DNA of 64,000 nucleotides from Caldilineaceae bacterium (GCA_022823185.1 JAJDXQ010000010.1:124001-188000), one strand, 5' to 3'; counted from the stretch's first letter, positions 18,946 to 28,170 are shown. The notes: a model not told the origin generated them from the sequence alone. Program-made: numbers and translations.

Positions 18946-19060
18946 GCGCAAGTTTGAGGCTGCCTCTGGAAATTCACGATGAGGTCTGCAACCCGCTTCT
19001 CCTGGCTGCACCAGATCTGGACCGCACGCAAAAATGAAGTGCATACTTAAGCGGCGCGCT

Positions 19061-19090
19061 TTTCAAGCAGGGGGTCTCCTGTGCTATACT
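19061..19090 (+). promoter_or_regulatory. candidate extended -10 promoter of the molybdenum hydroxylase cluster
   Basis: TTTCAA (19061-19066), 18 bases, then TATACT (19085-19090) preceded by TGC (an extended -10). The 12-mer CTGTGCTATACT ends at 19090 and is identical to one ahead of rpsF. It lies 40 bases upstream of the first gene's ATG. Confidence 0.5.
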
Positions 19091-19129
19091 GCGGCATGTT
19101 TTTTCTCTACTTTGACCAGGATTTGCACA

Positions 19130-20053
19130 ATGGCCCGGTGGCGAGCTTACCATACGCCGGCGACGGTTTCTGAGGCGCTCTCTCTGCTGCATGAGCACAG
19201 AGACAAGGCCCGCATCATCGCCGGCGGCACCGACCTGATTCTCGATATGGAGGCGAATCAGGCGGCCGCGCCTGAGGCGCTGGTGGATGTGACCAGGATC
19301 ACCGGCATCGACCGCATCGCGCAGGAGGACGGCTGGATCGTTCTGGGCGCAGGGATCACCCATACGCAGATCGAAAGCAGCCCGCTGCTGCGCGCCCATG
19401 CCAGATGCCTGACCGAGAGCTGCGGCGTTATCGGAGGGCCGCAGGTGCGCAATGTGGCGACGTTGGGCGGGAATGTGGCCCACGCGCTGCCGGCCGCGGA
19501 CGGCACGATCGGGCTGCTGGCGCTGGAAGCGGAAGTCGAGGTCGCCGCGCACAGCGCGCGGGGCGCCCGCCATACGTGGCAGCCGTTGCTCTCCATCTTT
19601 GCCGGCCCCGGCCGCAACCGCCTTGCCCCCGACCAGATGCTGCACGCGTTCCGTTTCCGGCCGACCCCGGCGCGGGCGGGCAACGCCTTTGACCGCATCA
19701 TGCGGCCGCAGGGCGTCGCGCTGCCGGTGCTGGGCATCGCCGCCAGGGTGCGATTGGATGCAGCGCTGCGCCGGGTGGAGGAAGCCGTCATTGCGATCGG
19801 TCCCGCAGGGCCGACCCCTTTTCGGGCGACCAGCGCGGAAGAGGCATTGACTTCGGCCAAGGCATTTGACGACGACGCCGTGGAGGATGCCATTGCCGCG
19901 GCCCAGGCGCAGGCCAGCTTGCGGTCGAGCAAGTACCGGGCGTCACAGGCGTATCGTCATGAGATGATCGGCGTGCTGCTGAAGCGCGTGCTGCACACGT
20001 CCGTGGAGCGGGCGCGCGTGAATGAGGCTCCGGCAGGGCCGGAGGGCGCCTAG
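19130..20053 (+). CDS. molybdopterin dehydrogenase FAD-binding subunit (CoxM/XdhB-like)
   Basis: About 307 residues from ATG 19130 (MARWRAYHTPATVSEAL); the longer upstream reading frame lacks family similarity. FAD-binding motifs of CO-dehydrogenase-type medium subunits are present: IIAGGTDLILDME (GGT loop), GAGITHTQIE and the second FAD loop IGGPQVRNVATLGGNVAHALPAAD. The C-terminal CO_deh_flav_C-type domain follows. It passes electrons from the FeS clusters to FAD. In a heterotrimeric enzyme it would assemble with the fused FeS/Mo subunit at 21002-24034. An AAA ATPase gene separates the two. Confidence 0.92.
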   Translation: MARWRAYHTPATVSEALSLLHEHRDKARIIAGGTDLILDMEANQAAAPEALVDVTRITGIDRIAQEDGWIVLGAGITHTQIESSPLLRAHARCLTESCGVIGGPQVRNVATLGGNVAHALPAADGTIGLLALEAEVEVAAHSARGARHTWQPLLSIFAGPGRNRLAPDQMLHAFRFRPTPARAGNAFDRIMRPQGVALPVLGIAARVRLDAALRRVEEAVIAIGPAGPTPFRATSAEEALTSAKAFDDDAVEDAIAAAQAQASLRSSKYRASQAYRHEMIGVLLKRVLHTSVERARVNEAPAGPEGA

Positions 20054-20112
20054 CCAGGGCAGCTGTCGAGCGTTCGCCCCTATTTTTGCAGTGACGCGAG
20101 AGCGTGTGGGCC

Positions 20113-20916
20113 ATGATCCACCTCACCTCGATTGAGAAAGGTTCCTCTTTCCCCCAGGAAGGGCTATTTCCATACAATGTGCCGGTCATCGCGCGGCTGG
20201 AGAAGATACGCTTCGAGAGTTCGGTGACCTTTCTCGTCGGCGAAAACGGGAGCGGCAAATCCACCTTTCTGGAGGCGCTGGCCACCTCTGTGCGCCTGCC
20301 GACCGTGGGCGCGGAAGAGGCCGACAACGATCCCTCTCTGGCGACAGTGCGGCAGCTTTCCAGACATCTGCGCCTGGGCTGGACCAAGCGCACGGGGCGG
20401 GGGTTTTACCTGCGGGCCGAGGACTTCTTCGGCTTCGCCAAGCGCATCGCCCAGATGCAGGCGGAGCTACAGGCGGAGATGGCCAACGTGGACGCGGAGT
20501 ACGAGGGCCGTTCCGACTTCGCCAAAGGCATGGCGAAGATGGCATACTCCGGCCAGCTGGCCGCGATTGAGGAGAGCTACGGAGACGGACTCGACGCACG
20601 CTCCCATGGCGAGGCATTTCTGGCCCTGTTTCAGGCCCGCTTTGCGCCGAACGGCCTCTACCTGCTGGATGAACCGGAAGCGCCGCTCTCGCCCCTGCGC
20701 CAGGTGGGGCTGCTCGCCCTGTTGAAAGAGATGGTCGCGCGCGATGCCCAGTTTATCATCGCCACACACTCGCCGATCCTGATGGCCTTCCCCGGCGCCA
20801 CGATCCTGAACTTTGACGAATCACCCCCCCAGCCCGTGCCGTGGGAATCATTGGAGCACGTGAGCGTGACGCGAGGATTTCTGAACGATCCACAGTTGTA
20901 TCTGAACCACCTGTAA
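20113..20916 (+). CDS. AAA-family ATPase (SMC/ABC-like ATP-binding protein)
   Basis: About 267 residues from ATG 20113 (a GTG at 20104 is possible). Walker A is VGENGSGKST at about residue 42, Walker B is GLYLLDEPEAPLS, and an H-loop ATHSP follows. The ABC-like signature region is SHGEAFLAL, fitting the predicted AAA_21/AAA_23 'YhaQ-like' group of stand-alone ATPases rather than a transporter. It lies in the same direction between the FAD subunit and the FeS/Mo subunit of the molybdenum hydroxylase. It may help maturation, like MoxR-type ATPases in Cox loci but of a different family, or may be an unrelated insertion. Function is not established. Confidence 0.82.
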   Translation: MIHLTSIEKGSSFPQEGLFPYNVPVIARLEKIRFESSVTFLVGENGSGKSTFLEALATSVRLPTVGAEEADNDPSLATVRQLSRHLRLGWTKRTGRGFYLRAEDFFGFAKRIAQMQAELQAEMANVDAEYEGRSDFAKGMAKMAYSGQLAAIEESYGDGLDARSHGEAFLALFQARFAPNGLYLLDEPEAPLSPLRQVGLLALLKEMVARDAQFIIATHSPILMAFPGATILNFDESPPQPVPWESLEHVSVTRGFLNDPQLYLNHL

Positions 20917-21001
20917 GAGCAGTTTGCGGCGGCTGGCGGCCTGCGACCCCGAGAGCGTCCCGCCGCGAAGCACTATTGTTCACGCCGACAGGAGCGCATA
21001 G

Positions 21002-24000
21002 GTGACACATCTCACGCTGACCGTGAATGGCAGGGAGCACGCTCTCGATGTACCGCCCAGCCGCTATCTGGCCGAGGTTTTGCGCTACGACCTGGGGCTG
21101 ACCGGCACCAAGATCGGCTGCGACGAGGCCGAATGCGGCTGCTGCACCGTTATCGTGGACGGTCAGTCGGTCGACTCCTGCATCTACCCGGCGTTCAAGG
21201 CGCAGGGCGGGCAGGTGTTGACGATCGAAGGCCTGGCCCAACCGGGGCCCGGCTCGCAAAATGGCGGCGCGCCCGAGCTGCATCCGCTTCAGTCCGCCTT
21301 CATCCAGCACGGGGCGACGCAGTGCGGCTTCTGCACACCCGGTTTCATCATGCAGGCCAAGACGCTGTTGGACGAGAACCCGGACCCGACCGACGCGGAG
21401 ATCAAGGAGTGTCTGAAGGACACCTACTGCCGCTGCACCGGATACGCGGCGATCATCAGCTCGGTGAAGGCCGCGGGCGAGTATATGCGCACCGGGACGA
21501 TGCCGGATGCGGAGCTGCCGCCGGTGCTGGAGCCGCTGTCGCAGATCGGTCAGCCATTGCCGCGGCTGGACGCGGTTGACAAGGTGACGGGCGCGGCGCT
21601 CTACACAGATGACTACACTTTTGACGGGATGCTGTTTGGGGCGACGCTGCGCAGCGAACACCCCCACGCCGCGATTCGGGAGATTGACGCGGACGCGGCG
21701 CGAGCGCTGGAGGGCGTCCACGCGGTGCTGACCCACGCGGACGTGCCGGGCGACCCGCGGCACGGGCTGGTCGAGAACGACTGGCCGGTCTTCGCGGGAG
21801 GCGCGTATCCGGCGCGCTATGTGGGCGACGCGATTGCGCTGGCGGTGGCGGAGACGGCGGAGCTCGCCGATCAGGCGCTGGCGCTGATCCGCGTGAAGTA
21901 CGATCCGCTGCCGTCGGTCACCGATCCGCGGGAGGCGCTGCGGCCGGACGCGCCCCAGTTGCACCCGGACCGGCCCACCGGGAACCTGCTCAAGCATATC
22001 AAGGTGCGGCATGGGGACGTGGAGGAGGGGTTCGCCGCGTCGGATGTCGTTGTCGAGCGCACCTATCGCACGCCGATGACCGAGCACGCCTTCCTGGAGC
22101 CGGAGTGCGCGCTGGCCGTGCCGGCGGGTTACAAGGGTCGCCTTCCCTCCACCAGCAAGGAGAAGGCGGACTCCGATCATGAGAGCGACAAGCTGACCGT
22201 CTACGTGGGCAGCCAGATTCCATACAGCGACAGGCGGCAGGTGGCCAAGAGCCTGGGCCTGGACGACGAAGAGGTGCGCGTCATCGGCACATTGATGGGG
22301 GGAGGATTCGGCGGCAAGGAGGACATCGCCGGACAGATCCACGCGGCGCTGGCGGCCCAGGTGACGGGCCGTCCGGTCAAGATCCTCTATACCCGGCAGG
22401 AGAGCCTGATCTTCCACCCCAAACGTCACAGCACCATCATCCGCATCAAGACGGGCGCGAAGCGGGACGGCGCGCTGGTCGCTGTGGAGGCGGAACTATA
22501 CGGGGACAGCGGGGCCTACGCCAGTCTGGGCGAGAAGGTGATGACCCGCGCCACCACGCACGCCACCGGCCCCTACGTGATGCCCCACGCCAGGATCGAC
22601 TGCTACGCGATGTACACGAACAACGCGCCCAGCGGCGCGTTTCGCGGTTTCGGCGTGACACAGTCGGCGTTCGCGGTGGAGAGCAATCTCGATATACTGG
22701 CGGCGGAGCTGGGCATGGACCCGGCGGCGTTGCGGCGCAAGAACGTGATGCGCGTCGGCGCGGAGACGGCCACCGGCCAGGAGCTGAGCGAGAGCGTGGG
22801 GCTGCTCGAATGTCTTGACCTGGTGGAGGAAGATATCAAGAGGGCGAAGGCGGTTGATTCGAGTTTGCCGTCATCGGACCCATGGGCGCCGGTTCAGGTG
22901 GGCAGCAAGCGCTACGCCTGGGGCATCGCAGCCGGCTACAAGAATACCGGCCTGGGGGGCGGCGCGCCGGACAAGGCGGAGGCTGAAGTGGAGGTCTTTC
23001 CCGACGGCACCGCGGCGATCCGCACGAGCAGCGCGGAGATGGGGCAGAATCTGGTGGGCGTGCTGGCGGCCTGCACTGCGCAGGAGCTGGGTCTCCCCTT
23101 CGAGAAGGTGCATGTGACCGTGATGGACACGGACCTGACGCCGGACGGCGGCCCTTCCACCGCCAGCCGCCAGACCTACGTCAGCGGCAACGCGGCCCGC
23201 CTGGCGGCGCGGGCCATGCGCGAGCAGATGCAGAATGTTCTGGCTGAAAAGTTCGATACACACCCTGATGTCATCGCCTTCCATGAGGGTCTGGCCTATG
23301 TGGATGAGAGGCGCCTGGCGCGGATGCACGGGGCGGAGCTGCCGGCGGCGGGGGCCAATGGCGCGAACGGCAGCGCGGGCGGGATTCTGCCGGGATCCAC
23401 GCGCAGCGTCTCTTTCGCGGATGCGGTCAACGCCCTGCTGGCCGAGAACCGGCTGCCGAAGATCCGCTATGAATACTGGGCGCCGCAGACGCAGCCGCTG
23501 GGGACGGGCGGCGATATGCACTTCGCCTTTTCGTACGCGGTGCATGCCGCGCTGGTGAGCGTGGATACCGAAACCGGCGAGGTAGCCGTCGCGCGGGTGA
23601 TCTCTGCCCATGACGTGGGCCGGGCGATCAACCCTCTGAGCCTGCTCGGGCAGATCGAGGGCGGAATCGTGATGGGCATCGGCAACGCCCTGACCGAGAA
23701 TTATATCGTCGAAGACGGCATTCCCTGGACCGAGCGTCTGGGGCAGTACAAGATGCCGGGCATCAAGATGACGCCGCGGATGGACAGCCACATCGTCGAG
23801 CATCCGACCGCGGATGGGCCCTACGGCGCCAAGGGCGTGGGCGAGATCAGCTCGATTCCGATCAGCCCGGCGATCACCAATGCCATCTACAACGCTGTGG
23901 GCGTTCGCTGCCTGGCCCTGCCGGTCGATCAGGATGCCTTGCTGCTGGCGATGCGCGACGGCGAGAAAGAGATCGACGGCCACTGGGGCCAGACGGGGCC

Positions 24001-24034
24001 ATGGCTGGCGTCGAACGGCCGGCAGCCGCACTGA
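21002..24034 (+). CDS. xanthine/CO-dehydrogenase-like fused [2Fe-2S] and molybdopterin-binding subunit
   Basis: A 1010-residue fusion starting at GTG 21002 behind AGGAG. Residues about 1-160 are the small subunit: CDEAECGCCTVIVDG (plant-type 2Fe-2S), then CGFCTPGFIMQAKTLL and CLKDTYCRCTGY (the second cluster). From about 180 on is the Mo subunit: GGGFGGKEDIAGQ, GAFRGFGVTQ, and near the C-terminus GAKGVGEISS, whose Glu (about residue 948) is the expected catalytic base. No CO-dehydrogenase Cys-Ser-Phe-Arg motif is visible (GAFRGFG instead), so a purine or aldehyde oxidoreductase role is more likely than CO oxidation. Probably cytoplasmic: no Tat signal. Confidence 0.92.
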   Translation: MTHLTLTVNGREHALDVPPSRYLAEVLRYDLGLTGTKIGCDEAECGCCTVIVDGQSVDSCIYPAFKAQGGQVLTIEGLAQPGPGSQNGGAPELHPLQSAFIQHGATQCGFCTPGFIMQAKTLLDENPDPTDAEIKECLKDTYCRCTGYAAIISSVKAAGEYMRTGTMPDAELPPVLEPLSQIGQPLPRLDAVDKVTGAALYTDDYTFDGMLFGATLRSEHPHAAIREIDADAARALEGVHAVLTHADVPGDPRHGLVENDWPVFAGGAYPARYVGDAIALAVAETAELADQALALIRVKYDPLPSVTDPREALRPDAPQLHPDRPTGNLLKHIKVRHGDVEEGFAASDVVVERTYRTPMTEHAFLEPECALAVPAGYKGRLPSTSKEKADSDHESDKLTVYVGSQIPYSDRRQVAKSLGLDDEEVRVIGTLMGGGFGGKEDIAGQIHAALAAQVTGRPVKILYTRQESLIFHPKRHSTIIRIKTGAKRDGALVAVEAELYGDSGAYASLGEKVMTRATTHATGPYVMPHARIDCYAMYTNNAPSGAFRGFGVTQSAFAVESNLDILAAELGMDPAALRRKNVMRVGAETATGQELSESVGLLECLDLVEEDIKRAKAVDSSLPSSDPWAPVQVGSKRYAWGIAAGYKNTGLGGGAPDKAEAEVEVFPDGTAAIRTSSAEMGQNLVGVLAACTAQELGLPFEKVHVTVMDTDLTPDGGPSTASRQTYVSGNAARLAARAMREQMQNVLAEKFDTHPDVIAFHEGLAYVDERRLARMHGAELPAAGANGANGSAGGILPGSTRSVSFADAVNALLAENRLPKIRYEYWAPQTQPLGTGGDMHFAFSYAVHAALVSVDTETGEVAVARVISAHDVGRAINPLSLLGQIEGGIVMGIGNALTENYIVEDGIPWTERLGQYKMPGIKMTPRMDSHIVEHPTADGPYGAKGVGEISSIPISPAITNAIYNAVGVRCLALPVDQDALLLAMRDGEKEIDGHWGQTGPWLASNGRQPH

Positions 24035-24070
24035 TACGCGGCAACCTCAGTTCCTCCTGAAAACTTCATC

Positions 24071-25546
24071 ATGCAACTCCATCATGCTCTGCGACTGCCG
24101 CCGGATGCGCTTTCGATCGTCACACTGGTGGGCGCCGGGGGCAAGACGAGCGCGCTCTTCCGGCTGGCGGATGAGGCCGTTGGCGGCGGCCGTCGCGTCG
24201 TCACCACCACGACCACCCACATTTTCGCTTCCCAGGCGGAGGACGCGCCAGCCCGCCTCGAAGCAAAGCCCGGCGAGACCGATGCGATAGACTGGGCTGC
24301 GCTGGAGGCGGCGCTGGCGCGGCACGGGCACTGTTTTATCTGGTCGCCCCCCGGTTTCCGGACCCCTGAATCCGCCGGCAGGCCAACAGCCGCTTCTCCG
24401 ACAAGATCCAAACGGCAGGGCCTGCCCCCGGAGGTTGTGGACGCGCTGGCCGCGCGGGCCGGTGATCTCGGCATCAGCCTGATCGCGATCGAAGGCGATG
24501 GCAGCCGGCGCCGCCCGGTCAAGGCGCCTGCTTCGCACGAGCCGGTCATCCCGGCCTGCACGACGCACCTGGTTCCGGTGGCAGGGCTTGACGGGCTGGG
24601 GCTGCCCCTGGACGAACCTTACGTGCACCGGCCCGAACAGGTGCGCGCCCTTTTGCAGGAAGAGGACGCGTCGACACGGCTGACACCGCGTATGCTGGGC
24701 CGCCTTCTTGTGGAACCATACGGGCGAGGCGTGAGGGGTGCGGAGCGAGGCGGGAGCGAGCCACCCGGCAGCGCGTCCCGGCCATGGGACGCGAGACTGA
24801 TCCCGCTTTTGAACAAGGCTGACAGCGCCCCGAGGCTGGCGGCGGCCCGGTTGATCGCGCAGCGGTTGGCGCAGCAGAATCAGCCGGCGTTGATCGGCGC
24901 GGTGGGGGCGGGGAGCGGGGCAGCCATCCGCGAGCGCTGGGGCGCGACGGCGGCGGTGGTGCTGGCCGCGGGAGAAAGCCGCCGGATGGGGCGGCCGAAA
25001 CAGCTGCTGCGCTGGCAGGGCGAGCCGCTGGTGACGCGGGCGGCCCGCATCGCGCTCGAGAGCGGCGCTTCGGAAACGGTTGTGGTCACCGGCGCGGTCG
25101 CTGACCAGGTGGAGGCGGCGCTGGCCCCGCTGCGCGAGGCGGGGCGCGGGCGTCTGCGCGTCGTTCACAACCCAAACTGGCAGGACGGGCAGGCGGGCTC
25201 AGTGCACGCCGCGGTCGATGCGCTGCCGGCTGCATGTGAGGCCGCTCTATTTCTGCCCGTGGATCAACTCCGTCTGCCGGCGGCGCTCCTGCGGCGGCTG
25301 TGGCAGACATGGCGCGGCGGCAGCGATCTGGCGGCTGTCGCGGTGGACGGAGCGATACGCGGCGCGCCGGCGCTTTTCGACCGGCGTTTCTTCGGCCGCC
25401 TGAGGCAGGTTCAGGGTGATGGGGGCGGGGGGAGGCTGCTGCGCCGGCACGCGGAGGAGGTCAGCGCGATCGAGACGCCGGTCGAGTGGCTGGCCGATGT
25501 GGACACGCCGGAGGACTGGCGGAGGGCCGTGGACAGCGGTTTGTAA
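24071..25546 (+). CDS. YqeC-like selenium-dependent hydroxylase accessory domain fused to MocA-type nucleotidyltransferase
   Basis: 491 residues with two modules. Residues about 1-285 resemble YqeC, the putative accessory protein of selenium-dependent molybdenum hydroxylases: TLVGAGGKTSALFRLADE (P-loop-like), VVTTTTTHIF, IEGDGSRRRPVKAP and LLNKADS. Residues about 293-491 form a MobA/MocA-like transferase: VVLAAGESRRMGRPKQLLRW, then VVVTGAV, NPNWQDGQAGSVHAAVDAL and FLPVDQLRLP. MocA attaches CMP to molybdopterin to give the cytosine dinucleotide cofactor. The position directly after the Mo subunit strongly suggests cofactor loading for that enzyme. The fusion makes a one-protein maturation factor. 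Confidence 0.88.
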   Translation: MQLHHALRLPPDALSIVTLVGAGGKTSALFRLADEAVGGGRRVVTTTTTHIFASQAEDAPARLEAKPGETDAIDWAALEAALARHGHCFIWSPPGFRTPESAGRPTAASPTRSKRQGLPPEVVDALAARAGDLGISLIAIEGDGSRRRPVKAPASHEPVIPACTTHLVPVAGLDGLGLPLDEPYVHRPEQVRALLQEEDASTRLTPRMLGRLLVEPYGRGVRGAERGGSEPPGSASRPWDARLIPLLNKADSAPRLAAARLIAQRLAQQNQPALIGAVGAGSGAAIRERWGATAAVVLAAGESRRMGRPKQLLRWQGEPLVTRAARIALESGASETVVVTGAVADQVEAALAPLREAGRGRLRVVHNPNWQDGQAGSVHAAVDALPAACEAALFLPVDQLRLPAALLRRLWQTWRGGSDLAAVAVDGAIRGAPALFDRRFFGRLRQVQGDGGGGRLLRRHAEEVSAIETPVEWLADVDTPEDWRRAVDSGL

Positions 25547-25706
25547 CCGGGACCATTGTTGATGGGAATTTTGTGTTTTATGATCCTACCTGTGCAGTGC
25601 CAGAGGAAAAGTGTCGACGATTCTTTAACGGAGCCTACAAGAGAGGGCACGCACGAGGGGCGCCCCTACGGGGCGTCATTCCCCAGTGAAAGCGAGGTGG
25701 AGCGGC

Positions 25707-26741
25707 ATGTCTACGCTTGAGAACGGAATCCGGTGCAGCCCGGCCATCCACGCGCCGGGTGAACGTCAAATTACCTTCGCTCAGGCCATTCACGAAGCTG
25801 TTGACGAGGAGATGACCCGCGACGAGCGCGTCTTCGCCATCGGTGAAGATATCGCCGTGGCTGGCTCGGTATTCAAAGTGTTCGTCGGCCTGTATGAGAA
25901 GTTCGGCCCGGAGCGGGTGATCGATTCGCCCATTTCGGAGGCGGGAATCGCCGGCATCGGTGTCGGCGCGGCCATCACCGGTATGCGGCCCATTGTGGAC
26001 ATCATGTTCTGCGACTTTGCTACCCTGGTGATGGACCAGCTGGTCAACCAGGCGGCCAAGACCCACTACATGTCCGGCGGCAAGCTGAAGGTTCCCATGG
26101 TCTTGCGGACGACCATGGGCGCCGGTAGCCGCACTGCCGCCCAGCACAGCCAGTCCCTGCATGCGCTCTTCAGTCACATCCCCGGCCTGAAGGTAGCGAT
26201 ACCCGCCACCCCGTACGACGCCAAAGGGCTGATGAAAAGCGCCATCGGCGACGACAATCCGGTGGTGTTTTTCGAGGACAGGGCGCTCTTTCAACAGGTG
26301 GGGCCGGTGCCGGAGGCGGAGTATACCCTCCCGCTAGGCCAGGCGGACATCAAGCGAACAGGCGACGACATCACAATTGTCGCGACCAGTTCAATGGTGT
26401 ACGTTGCCTTGGAAGCGGCCGAAAAGCTGGCCGAGGCCGGCATCAGCGCAGAGCTGATCGATCCCCGCACGACATCCCCCCTGGACGCCGGGACACTGAT
26501 TCAGTCGGCCCGCAAGACCGGCCGGGCGCTTGTGGTCGACGAGGGCTACCGGCAGTATGGCGTCACCGGTGAAATTGCCTCGGTTATCGCCGATGGCGCA
26601 TTCTACTATCTGGACGCCCCGGTAAAGCGCATCGGCGCCATGAGCGTGCCGGTGCCGTTCTCCCCTGCGATGGAGGATTTGACGATCCCCAACGCCGACA
26701 GTGTGGTCGAGATGGCTAAAACCATGTGTGGAAGGGGATGA
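25707..26741 (+). CDS. 2-oxoacid (pyruvate/acetoin-type) dehydrogenase E1 component, beta subunit
   Basis: About 344 residues from ATG 25707 with GAGGTGGAG upstream. It shows the transketolase-like pyrimidine-binding and C-terminal domains: TFAQAIHEAVDEEM, FAIGEDIAVAGSVFKVF, PISEAGIAGIGVGAAITGMRPIVDIMFCDF and IDPRTTSPLDAGTLIQSARKTGRALVVDEGY. The family needs an alpha subunit and an E2 partner, neither of which is encoded within the window on either side. It follows the molybdenum hydroxylase genes at a 160-base gap that holds a GGGGCGCCCCTACGGGGCG hairpin. It may be an orphan or use subunits encoded elsewhere. Confidence 0.9.
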   Translation: MSTLENGIRCSPAIHAPGERQITFAQAIHEAVDEEMTRDERVFAIGEDIAVAGSVFKVFVGLYEKFGPERVIDSPISEAGIAGIGVGAAITGMRPIVDIMFCDFATLVMDQLVNQAAKTHYMSGGKLKVPMVLRTTMGAGSRTAAQHSQSLHALFSHIPGLKVAIPATPYDAKGLMKSAIGDDNPVVFFEDRALFQQVGPVPEAEYTLPLGQADIKRTGDDITIVATSSMVYVALEAAEKLAEAGISAELIDPRTTSPLDAGTLIQSARKTGRALVVDEGYRQYGVTGEIASVIADGAFYYLDAPVKRIGAMSVPVPFSPAMEDLTIPNADSVVEMAKTMCGRG

Positions 26742-27213
26742 AATGCCCAAAGAGGTGATGTGACAACTAAGCCATCAACGGTGTGCAATCTCACTGAATC
26801 GGGATCTGCAGGACTGCTGCAACGCGGTGCGAGCCGCCGCAGTGCCTATGCGGCCCAACATCTGTCTTGCCCGGTTAACCCTCGATCGCGGTCACGTTTC
26901 GGGGTCAGGCGAAGCCCTTGTGGGTGGCGGCGACTCGCGAACATGGCCTGCACGGGCGGCGGGGCTGGTGTCAGAGGGGCGTTGCGGGGGAAATCCCCCC
27001 GCACAAGGGAGGGCCGATGGCCCGACCGCCCAAATGCAGTGGTCAGTGATCAGTGGTCAGAGGGGACGGCACTTGCCCTGCTCGGGGGCGCGAACTGGCT
27101 TTAGCTTAGTCGTTACCAGAGGTGCACGAAAGTTCACCCCCGTTTTGGACTGCACCCGAATCGTATAGTGAGCTCCCTCGCGCCGCACGCATACAGTGAA
27201 GTATGTAATTCCC
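26742..27213. other. 472-base intergenic region with hairpins
   Basis: No supported gene. It contains the hairpin TGCGGGGG/CCCCCGCA (26983-27003), a GGGCC-GAT-GGCCC dyad just after it (about 27011), and a composite repeat (27034-27060). Neither hairpin is followed by a T-run. Short ORFs here have no recognisable features. Confidence 0.6.
27034..27060 (+). repeat. TGGTCAGTGATCAGTGGTCAG-type intergenic repeat
   Basis: ATGCAG followed by TGGTCAGTGATCAGTGGTCAG. Same units and the same (slightly changed) anchor as the repeats near 18890, 47062 and 49221. Confidence 0.7.
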
Positions 27214-27681
27214 CTATTGATCACTGGTGTTTGAGGCTTCGTCGGCGCGCCAGGCTTCGCTGATCAGGCGGAAGATGTCGGTCTCGGTGACGATGCCGAC
27301 GGGAAGGAGCAGCTCGCTGCCGGGCTCTGCGGGCTGCACGACGGGGATGCCGCCGATTTTGGTCTCCATCATCTTTTCTACCATCTGGCCGAGCGATGCT
27401 TCGGGCCCGACGGCAATCACGTCGGCTGTCATCACATCGCGCACGGTCAGCCACTCCTCATCGAGGCCCGGATCGTAGCGGCTGGCTACGCTTCCGGCAG
27501 TCTCGGCCTCCAACACATCGGCGTCTGTAACGATCCCGCACATGTAGCCTTCCTGGTCGATCACAATGATGCGGCGCACGTTGTTTGCTTCCATCAGCTG
27601 CGCGGCGTCCACGGCCAGCGCGTCGGGATCGATCGTGATCACCGGCGCGCTCATGATTTCGCTTACCAGTATGCGGTGCAT
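27214..27681 (-). CDS. CBS-domain pair protein
   Basis: About 155 residues. ATG 27681 (MHRILVSEIM) has GGAG 7 bases upstream; the longer ORF start lacks one. Two CBS motifs are visible: MSAPVITIDPDALAVDAAQLMEANN with IVTDADVLE, then MTADVIAVGPEASLGQMVEKM with GIVTETDIFRLI. CBS pairs (Bateman modules) bind adenine nucleotides and regulate partner proteins, but this one stands alone. The extreme C-terminus (NTSDQ then TAG) is encoded by a sequence resembling the TGATCA-containing repeat. It is paired with the adjacent CBS gene at 27745-28170. Confidence 0.88.
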   Translation of the reverse strand: MHRILVSEIMSAPVITIDPDALAVDAAQLMEANNVRRIIVIDQEGYMCGIVTDADVLEAETAGSVASRYDPGLDEEWLTVRDVMTADVIAVGPEASLGQMVEKMMETKIGGIPVVQPAEPGSELLLPVGIVTETDIFRLISEAWRADEASNTSDQ

Positions 27682-27744
27682 TGGTGACTCCATGGTGCAG
27701 GCGCCGGCGTGTCCGGCGGTACGGGCCAAAGGCCAGCGGCCTCT

Positions 27745-28170
27745 CTAGGAGGCGTGCTCGACGACGTAGCGCAAGACGTCGGTTGTGGTGAAAATGCCGA
27801 CGACTTTACGATTTACAGCCACGGGGAGCCCGCCGATTCTGTAGTCCAGCATGAGGCGGCAGGCGACATCGATTGAGCTGTCCGGGGCGACGGTAACCGG
27901 CTCGGCGGTCATGGCGTCGCTGACAGGAAGCTTCGCCCAGAAATAGTTGATTTCGAAGAGGCTGAGCGTGGTGACGCTGGACGGGGCGGCCTGGCGCAGG
28001 TCGCCGAAGCTGACGATGCCGATCAGACGGCCGTCGTCATCCACAACGGGAAGGCGGCGGCAATGATGCTCGACCATGAGATCCCGGGCATCCGCCAGCG
28101 AGGCTTCTATGTGACAGGTATACGGATTCGGCGTCATCCAGTGCTTTACCTGGCCGCTATTGGACCCCAC
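27745..28170 (-). CDS. CBS-domain pair protein
   Basis: 141 residues from GTG 28170 with GGAGG about 6 bases upstream. There are two CBS repeats: WMTPNPYTCHIEASLADARDLMVEHHCRRLPVVDDDG with IGIVSFGDLR, and AMTAEPVTVAPDSSIDVACRLM with VGIFTTTDVLRYV. It probably binds adenine nucleotides or S-adenosyl ligands. It is encoded just upstream of a second stand-alone CBS protein and downstream of tsaE, with gaps of 42-65 bases, so all three may share a transcript. No effector domain is attached. Confidence 0.88.
   Translation of the reverse strand: MGSNSGQVKHWMTPNPYTCHIEASLADARDLMVEHHCRRLPVVDDDGRLIGIVSFGDLRQAAPSSVTTLSLFEINYFWAKLPVSDAMTAEPVTVAPDSSIDVACRLMLDYRIGGLPVAVNRKVVGIFTTTDVLRYVVEHAS

Noticed and set aside
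18684-19031. N-terminal extension of the second binding protein
   Set aside because: A consensus TTGACA-17-TAAAAT promoter and the AAGGAG before 18683 place the true start at 18683.
21002-24034. Aerobic CO dehydrogenase large subunit
   Set aside because: The Cys-containing active-site loop of true CoxL (AYRCSFR-type) is absent; the equivalent site reads GAFRGFG, as in xanthine/aldehyde-type enzymes.
25655-25680. GGGGCGCCCCTACGGGGCG dyad before the E1-beta gene as a terminator or attenuator
   Set aside because: No T-run follows and only one copy is present; I cannot distinguish it from a dispersed repeat fragment.
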